Both the position numbers and the translations under genes were made by a program. A stretch of DNA of 10,084 bases from contig PCCT01000068.1 in NCBI GenBank assembly GCA_002731985.1, forward strand, positions 1 to 10,084, in the 5' to 3' direction. Source of the DNA: Nitrospinota bacterium. GTDB lineage: Bacteria > Nitrospinota > Nitrospinia > Nitrospinales > VA-1. Shown here one piece after another: positions 1 to 6,186 of this stretch (its first letter is position 1; the number at the start of each line of letters is the position of its first letter). Below the pieces are notes generated by a model. It was not told the origin of the DNA. It saw nothing but the letters and a program-made list of their open reading frames with translations, and ran no database searches.

Positions 1-833
1 GCGCGCATGGCCTCGACCGATTCGGCGAGTATCCAGTCGGGATTGGCGAGGCCCCGTTCCATGAGCTCGAGAATGAGAGTGGTCGTTCCCATTTTCATAG
101 CGGTGGCGAACTCGCTCATGTTGGAATCGCCGACCAGCAAATGGATGCGCCGGTACTTACTGGGGTCCGATAGAGGTTCGTCGCGCGTGTTTACGATGGC
201 TCGGTTGTATTGAACCCAGCGGTAAAATTCGTTGGGGATATGGTCTGCTCTTTGGGAAATTTGAAAATCGACTTCCGCTTCTTCTTCCTCGACAGAGGTG
301 CCTTCCCAGTCGCGGAAGGGATGCGGATTGCACCCGCCGATTCTTCCCGCGCCGCAGAATATCTGCCGTGTGACCAGAAACGCTGACAGCAGTTTCAGGT
401 TGTCGCGTTCGTCGAATGGGAAATTGCGACTGACCAAATAATTCTCGTGGCAACCGAACGTCGCGTTGGTTTCGAGGTCGACATTATTTTTGATGATCCC
501 TATCTGATCGCTCCAACCCAAATCTTCCACAGCGTCCTGAATCACAGAATCCCCGGCCCGGTCATAGGTGACGAGGTCGGTCAGAGTGGAACATTCAGGC
601 GAGGCGTATTCCAGATGCCCCATGTCCAGGTATATGCGTCCCGCGTTGCGGAGGAATCCGCCATTACCCGGAGGCTCGTCGTTGGCCCGGTAGTGGAGGT
701 CGAGCACACCCAGCTTTGTTTGGAAGATATGGTTCTTGATCCGACTGGCAACTTCCTCCGGGTTCGGTCTGAACTCGGTATCTTTGATCAGCAAACCATA
801 TTCTGTTTCGATACCGTAGATGCGTTTTCGCAT
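1..833 (-). CDS. pafA: PafA, Pup/UBact-protein ligase (5' part, truncated by window edge)
   Basis: The visible 277 residues read without interruption from the ATG at 833 to the window edge; the family is usually around 450-500 residues, so the C-terminal part lies outside. PafA belongs to the glutamine-synthetase-like/carboxylate-amine ligase fold. It uses ATP to phosphorylate the C-terminal Glu of the modifier and attaches it to substrate lysines. The N-terminus carries the nucleotide-site motif GIETEYG (residues 7-13). YLDMGHLEYASPEC follows at 68-81, where D70 matches the family's catalytic aspartate. Further on come HENYLVSR, VNTRDEPL and RRIHLLVGDSNMSEFATA, all typical of the PafA/Dop family. 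The absence of the long acidic insert seen in the Dop of this window, and the position after prcA, favour PafA over a second Dop. The ATG lies 2 bases after the prcA stop with no clear Shine-Dalgarno sequence, so translation is probably coupled to prcA. Confidence 0.93.
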   Translation of the reverse strand, partial: MRKRIYGIETEYGLLIKDTEFRPNPEEVASRIKNHIFQTKLGVLDLHYRANDEPPGNGGFLRNAGRIYLDMGHLEYASPECSTLTDLVTYDRAGDSVIQDAVEDLGWSDQIGIIKNNVDLETNATFGCHENYLVSRNFPFDERDNLKLLSAFLVTRQIFCGAGRIGGCNPHPFRDWEGTSVEEEEAEVDFQISQRADHIPNEFYRWVQYNRAIVNTRDEPLSDPSKYRRIHLLVGDSNMSEFATAMKMGTTTLILELMERGLANPDWILAESVEAMR

Positions 834-835
834 GA

Positions 836-1624
836 CTATTGAGTGACCGCGGATTCAAGAGTGGAGATTTCCTGTTCGGTCAATAGCCGGTATAGACATT
901 TGCGTTGGGTATTGCGACTGAGGACCGCCGCTTCAAGATTCCAGCGATCAAATGCTTCCTTGAGAGTAGCGGGAAGCTTCTCTGATTCCTCTCCATCTTG
1001 ATCGTCATCATCCGATGAGGACTCTGCATCTTTCTCCGACTCAACTTTCTTGCGGCCTTCTTCCCACAGGCGCAGTGCCGACTGGAGCGCTTTGTCGAGG
1101 CTCAACGAAGCAAAGTCGGTGTTGTCTATTTTCTTTTGTATGCGTTCGCAGACTTTACTGTCCCCGGCAATGACAGTGCCCTTCTTGAACGTTTCCCAGT
1201 AACCGTCATAATTGACGCGGAAAAATTCGGCCTCGCCTTCGCGGTTTATTTCAGTCAGGAGCATTTGAATGAGATAGGGAGCACGCTGGATTTCTTCAAA
1301 ATTCTGTTTCAGAGCCGGTGCGAGCCCGAACTGCAAAAGCCTCGCGATGGTTACATCCTGCGCCGAGCGGTTGAATCCTTCCACATGTGCCATGTCCAAC
1401 AGCGTCATACGCAAACGTTCTACATCAGCAGGATGGCCTAGTCCGCCCAAAGCAATGCGGTCGTAAATTTCAAAAATTTTTCCAGGTTGCGGGGAGAATC
1501 CCAGAATCACCGCACCCTCATTGTAAGGAACTCCGATGACCGGCTGACCCTTGCCCAGCTTTTCACGCACATAACTGTGGCGAGTAGAAATGGCTTCCAT
1601 CCAACGAAAATGTTCTTCAAACAC
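836..1624 (-). CDS. prcA: PrcA, proteasome alpha subunit
   Basis: This encodes a 262-residue alpha-type subunit of the 20S proteasome core. Alpha rings gate the chamber and dock the ATPase; they are not proteolytic. The sequence opens with an alpha-like helix region, then GVPYNEGAVILGFSP (31-45) and YDRIALGGLGHPADVERLR (54-72), which resemble bacterial PrcA. There is no propeptide followed by a Thr nucleophile, which separates it from the beta subunit. A strongly acidic, Ser-rich, low-complexity stretch (about 193-217, with SSSDDDD) precedes the C-terminal helical region and is probably a surface insertion. The start is GTG at 1624, supported by a GAGGA Shine-Dalgarno about 7-8 bases upstream; an in-frame ATG nine codons in is the alternative. 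It follows prcB after a 151-bp spacer containing an inverted repeat, and pafA starts 2 bases after its stop. Confidence 0.93.
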   Translation of the reverse strand: MFEEHFRWMEAISTRHSYVREKLGKGQPVIGVPYNEGAVILGFSPQPGKIFEIYDRIALGGLGHPADVERLRMTLLDMAHVEGFNRSAQDVTIARLLQFGLAPALKQNFEEIQRAPYLIQMLLTEINREGEAEFFRVNYDGYWETFKKGTVIAGDSKVCERIQKKIDNTDFASLSLDKALQSALRLWEEGRKKVESEKDAESSSDDDDQDGEESEKLPATLKEAFDRWNLEAAVLSRNTQRKCLYRLLTEQEISTLESAVTQ

Positions 1625-1690
1625 AGACGATTCCTCTATTTAGTAACGCACAAATAATTTTTTATTAATAACCTCCCCTAACCCCTCTAT

Positions 1691-1745
1691 CCTGCGGGCA
1701 CCTTCGGTCTCCCCTTTCCAAGGGGAGACCGAAGGGGCCCGCAGG
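1691..1745. repeat. Long inverted repeat between prcB and prcA (REP/MITE-like)
   Basis: Bases 1691-1716 pair with 1720-1745 around a 3-base loop (TCC), giving 26 stem positions with a single mismatch (A1700 opposite G1736). An outer pair, ACCCCTC at 1681-1687 with GAGGGGT at 1753-1759, extends the palindrome through a small bulge. The stem is GC-rich while its surroundings are AT-rich. Neither strand shows a U-tract directly after the stem, so it is not a canonical intrinsic terminator. The form resembles dispersed palindromic intergenic elements (REP/MITE class), but whether other copies exist cannot be seen here. It sits in the only long gap of an otherwise tightly packed operon. Confidence 0.85.
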
Positions 1746-1775
1746 GTATTAGGAGGGGTATTTAAAAAAACAAAA

Positions 1776-2573
1776 CTAATTCCTCTTCATTGAAGCTTTA
1801 TAAATATCTTCCATCTCATCATCTGAGATGAACTGGTATCCGTCCTTGGTGATTTTCGCAATGATGGGGTAGAGCTTGTCTTCGGGCCGGGCTTGTCCTG
1901 TCGCCGAGTCGAACTGCGCCGCCGTTTGCAGAAGCCGGATAGCCAGAGACATTGCTTGTTCCTGTGATCGTTCTTCCAGCGGACACGAGCCCCAAAGGTT
2001 TTCGTGTTCCATCACACCCCGGATCATGGGGGAGCCGGACCCTGTGGCGACATGGGTGAGTATCTGAAACTCGGCTCCCAGCATGTCGTAAAAATATAAA
2101 AACGGTTTTCCCTGTTGTATATCGTAGATGGCGAATAGAGGGCTCACTGCGCCCACACCCTGCATGGCCATGGCAACATTATCTTTTAACAATCGCGACA
2201 AAGCCCGCACCTTTCCCTCGGTGCTCATGTTCCTCAATTGCGAACGGCGATAATATTCGAAGTTGTGTGATAAAATGCGCGCCATCTCGAAGGCGGTCGC
2301 CGGTACCCCGGCGATGGCCATCAACGAATAATCATCGATAGGAATCACCTTGTCGCAACGCTCGTACATGATAGCGTTGCCTGCGGTGGCTCTGCGATCA
2401 CCCGCCACAATGATTCCATCTTTATAATGAAACGCCAGCACGGTGGTTCCCTGAGGAATTTCCAGTGCCTTGTTTTCGGGAAGAGCCGAAATTGCGGATT
2501 GCGAATTGTAACCCGACCTTTTGAGAAGTTCAAAGAAGTCGCCAGAGCTGTGGATTGGGTCGGAGTTTTTCAT
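1776..2573 (-). CDS. prcB: PrcB, proteasome beta subunit (Ntn hydrolase, Thr protease)
   Basis: This encodes a 265-residue catalytic beta subunit of the 20S core. A 42-residue propeptide precedes the conserved Gly-Thr cleavage site in PQGTTVLAFHYKDG; autocatalytic removal would expose T43 as the nucleophile. The other active-site residues fall at the expected spacing: D59 (in AGDRRAT, mature position 17) and K75 (in ERCDKVIP, mature position 33). TGSGSP and the following GVMEHENLW match the substrate-pocket/Ntn-fold region of the family. The predicted mature chain is 223 residues, a normal length. The ATG at 2573 overlaps the stop of the upstream modifier gene (TAATG), a standard coupled junction, and no strong separate Shine-Dalgarno sequence is seen. 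Downstream there is a 151-bp spacer before prcA. Confidence 0.96.
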   Translation of the reverse strand: MKNSDPIHSSGDFFELLKRSGYNSQSAISALPENKALEIPQGTTVLAFHYKDGIIVAGDRRATAGNAIMYERCDKVIPIDDYSLMAIAGVPATAFEMARILSHNFEYYRRSQLRNMSTEGKVRALSRLLKDNVAMAMQGVGAVSPLFAIYDIQQGKPFLYFYDMLGAEFQILTHVATGSGSPMIRGVMEHENLWGSCPLEERSQEQAMSLAIRLLQTAAQFDSATGQARPEDKLYPIIAKITKDGYQFISDDEMEDIYKASMKRN

Positions 2574-2749
2574 TATTGCCCGGTTCGCTGTTTGTATTTT
2601 TCTGATTGTTTGGGATCAACTTTCTTCATGCGCTTGAGAATGTCGTCACGGCCCGGTCGCTTGACATCCGGACTTGACGGCCCGGATTCCTGACGGTCGG
2701 GAGCGGACTCCTTTTTTTCTTCTCTCCTCAAGGGATCGTTCATAACCAT
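2573..2749 (-). CDS. ubact: UBact, Pup-like small protein modifier ending in Arg-Thr-Gly-Gln
   Basis: This tiny gene fills the slot between dop and prcB where pup lies in actinobacteria. From the ATG at 2743 it encodes 56 residues beginning MNDPLRREEKK; from the in-frame ATG at 2749 it encodes 58 (MVMNDPL...). A GGAG (2758-2761), inside the end of dop, is 8 bases from the 2749 ATG but 14 from the 2743 ATG, so I chose 2749. The 2743 start would give a classical ATGA overlap with the dop stop and remains possible. The protein is highly charged, has one Tyr and no Trp or Phe, and looks disordered. A conserved-looking C-terminal half (DDILKRMKKVDPKQSEKY) leads to KQRTGQ. Unlike Pup it lacks the Gly-Gly-Gln/Glu end. 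The terminal Gln implies deamidation by Dop before PafA can ligate it. Assignment to the UBact family is from memory of its features, not from a search. Confidence 0.88.
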   Translation of the reverse strand: MVMNDPLRREEKKESAPDRQESGPSSPDVKRPGRDDILKRMKKVDPKQSEKYKQRTGQ

Positions 2750-4227
2750 GGGTATTGCTCCTTTTTGGAACTGAGCAAATGTTCTACGTCGGCGGAAGTG
2801 ACGATCTTTGAAAGATCTATAAATCCGCCATCGGTGAATTCGATGCCCGTCCAGTGAATGTTTTTTATTTTACCCGTGCCGTGCGTGACTGCCAAACCGC
2901 GAACAAAAGCCCGAGTATCTTCCGGTGGTTGTTTAACAGCACGAGTAACTTCGTCTTCAGAGAACATGGACACGACATCTCCTGTCTGCTCCAGTCCCCG
3001 GTACAATCCTCTTTCGGGATCAATATTATGATACTCCAAATCGAGGCTCTTGATCCAGGGATCATCCCAACCCACGCCTTCCGATTCCATAAAGCGTGAA
3101 AAAATATCTTTTTTGATAGCCCAGTCAATTCGATCCGCCAACTTTTCAGGGTGATACTGGAGTTCGTCTAAAGTGCGCGTCCACTCTCGGATAATCCAGT
3201 CCCATTCCTTGCACTGTCCCGACAGATTTTTTTCAACAGATTCCAGGTAAGATTCCTGAATTTCCAGCGGAGTGATCGTTCCGCCATCCACACGTTTTAA
3301 TAGTACCGTTCCCGTGTGATCGCGGGAAATTGTTTTAATATCGTTGACCGGGTTTTCCAGCTCAACCGGCGGCGAAAGTTTTTCTTCGCCTATCAGCGTG
3401 AGTACCAGACGAGTGGTTCCCACCTTGAGCGCGGTCGCGTAGGGAGACATGTTAGCGTCCCCCAGAATCAGATGCAGTCGGCGGTACTTGTTCGCTGTCG
3501 CGTGTGGTTCATCGCGGGTATTGATGATGGGCCGCTGGGTCATCGTCTCGATACTCAATACCGTTTCGATGAAATCTGACCGTTGCGCGAGTTGGAGTCC
3601 GCTGAACGAATTATCGTGACGCAGTTCAGTGCCGACTTTTCCAGCGCCCGTATAAAGTTGTCGCGTCACCAGAAATGGCACCAGGCGTTCCACCCAATGT
3701 TCGAAAGGCAGTCGGCGCGAGATGAGGTAATTGTCATGCGTCCCGTAGCTATGCCCAATGTAGTCGGTATTATTTTTGAATATTTGTACGCTACCCGGCT
3801 CACCCTCCTGATTCCGCAAGCGGGCACATTCTGCAACAATACGTTCTCCCGCCAGATCGTGCGCCACCAGCTGAAACACGCTTCCGCATTCGGGAGTGCT
3901 GTATTCAGGATGCGTGTGATCGTTGTAAAAACGTGCGCCATTTTCCAGCACCCGGTCGCTTTTCATTTCCCAGTAACTGTAGGGTCGTTTACGATCTTCG
4001 GCGCAAAAGGAATCCTCTTCCTCGTCTTGTGCCAGAGAAGATACGTTAAACCCCCGCATATCCTGATGCGAACGCTCCCGCGAATAGGCCCAGTTGCCAA
4101 ACTCGCTTTTCATTTCGCAACGGCGCACGAGTCGCATCGACTCCTCGACAACATCGTAGCTTTCCACTTTGTCACGCACGACGCCGTATTCAGTTTCCAG
4201 ACCCAGCAAAGGAACAGTCGCGCTCAT
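2740..4227 (-). CDS. dop: Dop, modifier deamidase/depupylase
   Basis: This encodes a 495-residue PafA/Dop-family protein. Dop converts the modifier's C-terminal Gln to Glu and cleaves the modifier from tagged substrates, using bound nucleotide as a cofactor. Visible motifs are GLETEYG (9-15), the catalytic-aspartate region YNDHTHPEYSTPECG (101-115, with D103), NNTDYIGHSYGTHDNYLISR, VTRQLYTGAGKVG, INTRDEPHA and RRLHLILGDANMSPYATALKVGTT. Compared with PafA in this window it has a long N-terminal insert (about residues 58-92) with an acidic run, AQDEEEDSFCAEDRK, at the place where Dop proteins carry their characteristic Dop-loop. This supports Dop rather than PafA. The ATG at 4227 overlaps the stop of a 15-codon mini-ORF left by a tandem duplication, and the ARC stop is 40 bases upstream. 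Its own stop overlaps the modifier gene. No good Shine-Dalgarno sequence precedes the ATG, so coupling is likely. Confidence 0.94.
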   Translation of the reverse strand: MSATVPLLGLETEYGVVRDKVESYDVVEESMRLVRRCEMKSEFGNWAYSRERSHQDMRGFNVSSLAQDEEEDSFCAEDRKRPYSYWEMKSDRVLENGARFYNDHTHPEYSTPECGSVFQLVAHDLAGERIVAECARLRNQEGEPGSVQIFKNNTDYIGHSYGTHDNYLISRRLPFEHWVERLVPFLVTRQLYTGAGKVGTELRHDNSFSGLQLAQRSDFIETVLSIETMTQRPIINTRDEPHATANKYRRLHLILGDANMSPYATALKVGTTRLVLTLIGEEKLSPPVELENPVNDIKTISRDHTGTVLLKRVDGGTITPLEIQESYLESVEKNLSGQCKEWDWIIREWTRTLDELQYHPEKLADRIDWAIKKDIFSRFMESEGVGWDDPWIKSLDLEYHNIDPERGLYRGLEQTGDVVSMFSEDEVTRAVKQPPEDTRAFVRGLAVTHGTGKIKNIHWTGIEFTDGGFIDLSKIVTSADVEHLLSSKKEQYPWL

Positions 4228-4293
4228 ATAATGGACCGATAGAGGGTTTTAACAGGAACCGTTACACTCATATGATGGACCGGTTGAGGGTTT
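4206..4293 (-). repeat. 44-bp imperfect tandem duplication across the ARC/dop junction
   Basis: Two direct 44-bp units, minus-strand 4293-4250 and 4249-4206, match at 33 of the first 40 positions in a hand alignment and then decay. Each unit contains the last ARC codons (ACC CTC ... ATA TGA) and the first dop codons (ATG AGT/AGC ...). The simplest history is an ancestral ATGA overlap between ARC and dop that was duplicated in tandem. Most differences are silent or conservative in the ARC or dop reading frame. Confidence 0.85.
4224..4271 (-). CDS. 15-codon mini-ORF linking ARC and dop (duplication product)
   Basis: This reads MSVTVPVKTLYRSII and then stops. Its N-terminus copies the Dop start (MSATVPL) and its C-terminus copies the ARC end (TLNRSII). 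Its ATG overlaps the ARC stop (ATGA) and its stop overlaps the dop ATG (ATGA). A ribosome finishing ARC could therefore reinitiate here and then again at dop. It may matter only as a coupling relay; a function for the peptide itself is not implied. I cannot tell whether it is translated. Confidence 0.35.
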   Translation of the reverse strand: MSVTVPVKTLYRSII

Positions 4294-5887
4294 CAGCGGC
4301 GGCCTGGTCAGACTCGTTGGGACGCCGCACACGTACCACCTGATGCGGGTCCAGATCGAGTAGTTGAAGCCAGTCTTCCAGGTTCGATTCAGATGGAAGC
4401 AGATTACCGTCCTTGAATTCAGCTTCCAGACAGGCTGTTAAATCTTTCGACATGATTTTCAATTCTTCGCCCTCGATAGCTCTTTCGATAGCTTTTTCTT
4501 TAACCCGTTTGACTATCCCCTCGATGATCGCGCCGGAAATAAAATCCTTCCAGTACAATTTTTTAAGAGTGCCGGACCGCAAAGTCAGCACCAGAACCTC
4601 TTGCCGGGAACTCTTTTTAAAGAGCGCATTGAGGAACGGCTGAGTCATCGTGTCGAGATCATCATGTTCTCGCGGCAGGTTGGGTTTGAGGTAAACTTTC
4701 AGAATCGCGTTGCAATCTTCGCGGTTGGGACGCCCCACTTTTATTTTTCTGTCGATTCGACCCGGTCGCAGGATAGCAGGGTCTATCAGGTCGGGCCGGT
4801 TGGTGGCCAGAATGACAACTGCGTCGCGAAGCGATTGGATACCATCCATCTCGGCACAGAACATAGGTACCAACGTATTACTGATATTATTTCCACGAAT
4901 GGCCTGGCGAGTCCCAAGGATCGACTCGGCCTCGTCAATAAAAATGAAAGGAACCTGTCCCTTTTCCTTATAGTCACGCGCCTTCTTGAAAATTTCCCGC
5001 ACCTTGCGCTCCGATTCACCCAGCCACATGTTGAGAACCTCGGGACCTTTGACATGAATGAACCGGCCTTCGATTTCCTGATTGGATTCTTTTTCCTTAA
5101 GTTGCTGGATGATGTCCGAAAGGATAGCTCGACCAATGAGTGTTTTGCCACAACCCGGCGGACCGTAAAATAGAAATCCTTTTGGAAGTTGATACTCCAT
5201 GGTGTCGAGTATTTCCTTATGCAGGATGGGGTACTCGATAACCTTGCGAACTTCTTCGATAACCTTTTTTTGCCCGCCCACATTTGACCAGTCGATTTGT
5301 TCCAGATCGTCTTCGACCACAACGCCCGATTTTCTCTTGGGTAAACGCGCCAGGATAACCCTCTGATTGGGATCGAGAATAACCTCGTCTCCCACCTTCA
5401 GCGACTCCGCTTCTATTTCGGGATGACTCAGGGCAAGAGTTTCGCTGTTGGCAGTTTGCCCGGTGACCAACCACTGTCCATCGGTCAACCGTGTGGTAAT
5501 GCGGGCAATCGGACCCTGACTGGGCTGGGGCAATCGGGTGATAGCGACAAAACCTTCGTTGAGCGCGACCTGATCCCCGGGCTGAAGAGACCCCTGTTCA
5601 AGAATTTCCGGAGAGATGGTGGCCTGATACTCAGTGCCTCCGACCACCAGCCGATACAGGCCTCCTTCACCTTCCCCCAATACCGTGCCGATACGGTGAG
5701 CGGGGGACTTTAGCTTGCTCACTGTTTCCTCAAGGGTTTTGATTTTTAAGGCATACTGCTGAGACGACTGTTGAGCCTGAAACAGAGCATCCCGCAAATC
5801 GAATATCTTCTCTTGGAGATTGGGCTTATCCGCCGTTTCCTCTAGGATCTGATCTATCAATTCTATGATATGGGATTGGTCACCCAT
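4268..5887 (-). CDS. arc: ARC/Mpa proteasomal AAA+ ATPase
   Basis: This encodes a 539-residue hexameric unfoldase that should recognise modifier-tagged proteins and thread them into the 20S core. Residues about 5-60 form an N-terminal coiled coil, the tag-binding region in the family. Residues about 64-185 are the two OB-type beta barrels, and the AAA+ domain follows. Walker A is GPPGCGKT (242-249), Walker B is FIFIDEAE (314-321), sensor-1 is around N363 in ATNRPD, and the arginine-finger region is RPGRIDR (374-380). KGPEVLNMWLGESE (280-293) is the substrate-gripping pore-loop region, with Trp-Leu-Gly as the aromatic-hydrophobic-Gly motif. The chain ends NRSII, without the penultimate Tyr (Gln-Tyr-Leu end) by which actinobacterial Mpa docks the alpha ring. 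The ATG at 5887 has an AAGGA Shine-Dalgarno (5895-5899) 7 bases upstream. It is the first gene of the minus-strand operon. Confidence 0.95.
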   Translation of the reverse strand: MGDQSHIIELIDQILEETADKPNLQEKIFDLRDALFQAQQSSQQYALKIKTLEETVSKLKSPAHRIGTVLGEGEGGLYRLVVGGTEYQATISPEILEQGSLQPGDQVALNEGFVAITRLPQPSQGPIARITTRLTDGQWLVTGQTANSETLALSHPEIEAESLKVGDEVILDPNQRVILARLPKRKSGVVVEDDLEQIDWSNVGGQKKVIEEVRKVIEYPILHKEILDTMEYQLPKGFLFYGPPGCGKTLIGRAILSDIIQQLKEKESNQEIEGRFIHVKGPEVLNMWLGESERKVREIFKKARDYKEKGQVPFIFIDEAESILGTRQAIRGNNISNTLVPMFCAEMDGIQSLRDAVVILATNRPDLIDPAILRPGRIDRKIKVGRPNREDCNAILKVYLKPNLPREHDDLDTMTQPFLNALFKKSSRQEVLVLTLRSGTLKKLYWKDFISGAIIEGIVKRVKEKAIERAIEGEELKIMSKDLTACLEAEFKDGNLLPSESNLEDWLQLLDLDPHQVVRVRRPNESDQAAAETLNRSII

Positions 5888-5920
5888 GAGTAAATCCTTA
5901 TAAATTAATGATAATCTCTA

Positions 5921-5950
5921 ATTGTAAAGCTATTAAAAATTCCACGTCAA
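5921..5950 (-). promoter_or_regulatory. Sigma70-like promoter of the proteasome operon
   Basis: On the minus strand, TTGACG (5950-5945) and TACAAT (5926-5921) are 18 bp apart, each one base from consensus. Initiation would fall near 5914, leaving a leader of roughly 25-30 bases to the ARC start, with the AAGGA ribosome site inside it. This is the only strong promoter-like pair I see ahead of the operon. Confidence 0.65.
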
Positions 5951-6039
5951 GTGAATTTGTATAGCCAAATTCAGTCCCCTGTCATTTGAAAAACACAAAA
6001 AGGGAATATATTAGACCGTTTCGTCCTTTGGGGTTTTTC

Positions 6040-6048
6040 TGGTACAAT
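6040..6048 (+). promoter_or_regulatory. Possible extended -10 promoter for the plus-strand group
   Basis: TGG immediately followed by TACAAT makes an extended -10 element; the -35 region at the correct distance is poor, as is common for this type. It would give a leader of about 130 bases before 6187. An alternative pair, TTGAAA (5986-5991) with TATTAG (6009-6014) at 17 bp, is weaker at the -10. Confidence 0.4.
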
Positions 6049-6083
6049 TCGGACACTGGGAATATGGGTTATTATCGCTTTTC

Positions 6084-6111
6084 AGGGCATGCTGAAAATC
6101 AGCTTAGCCCT
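6084..6111 (+). other. Possible leader hairpin upstream of 6187
   Basis: AGGGC (6084-6088) pairs with GCCCT (6107-6111), and GCTGA (6091-6095) pairs with TCAGC (6099-6103) around an AAA loop, with a small internal loop between the stems. It would lie in the leader if transcription starts near 6055. There is no U-tract, so it is not a terminator. I recognise no known riboswitch. Confidence 0.3.
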
Positions 6112-6186
6112 TGTTACAAAAGCGTTTTAGTGCAACATGCCTCCGTTGATGACGGTTGGCAAATAGATTTATTTTGAAGGTTTTTT

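Larger units (their letters stand above)
5888..6186. other. Divergent intergenic region between ARC and the plus-strand genes
   Basis: These 299 bases separate two divergent transcription units and hold the promoter of each. The part next to ARC is AT-rich. The part next to the plus-strand gene carries a possible leader hairpin and a GAAGG Shine-Dalgarno (6176-6180) 6 bases before the ATG at 6187. An open frame from a TTG at 5986 to 6177 lacks a ribosome site and protein-like character, so I do not call it a gene. Confidence 0.7.

Noticed and set aside
447..842. 131-codon plus-strand open frame
   Set aside because: It is fully antisense to pafA, whose motifs are intact in the other strand; it is a shadow frame.
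1691..1745. Inverted repeat as a Rho-independent terminator after prcB
   Set aside because: No U-tract follows the stem on either strand, and prcA and pafA continue in the same operon.
3583..4242. 219-codon open frame on the plus strand
   Set aside because: It is antisense to the well-supported dop gene, has no recognisable motif or ribosome site, and its composition reflects the opposite-strand codons.
4601..5173. 190-codon plus-strand open frame
   Set aside because: It is antisense to the AAA+ domain of ARC and has no family features.
5986..6177. 63-codon frame in the divergent region starting with TTG
   Set aside because: It has a TTG start without a Shine-Dalgarno, overlaps the likely promoter and leader, and its residues show no fold-like pattern.
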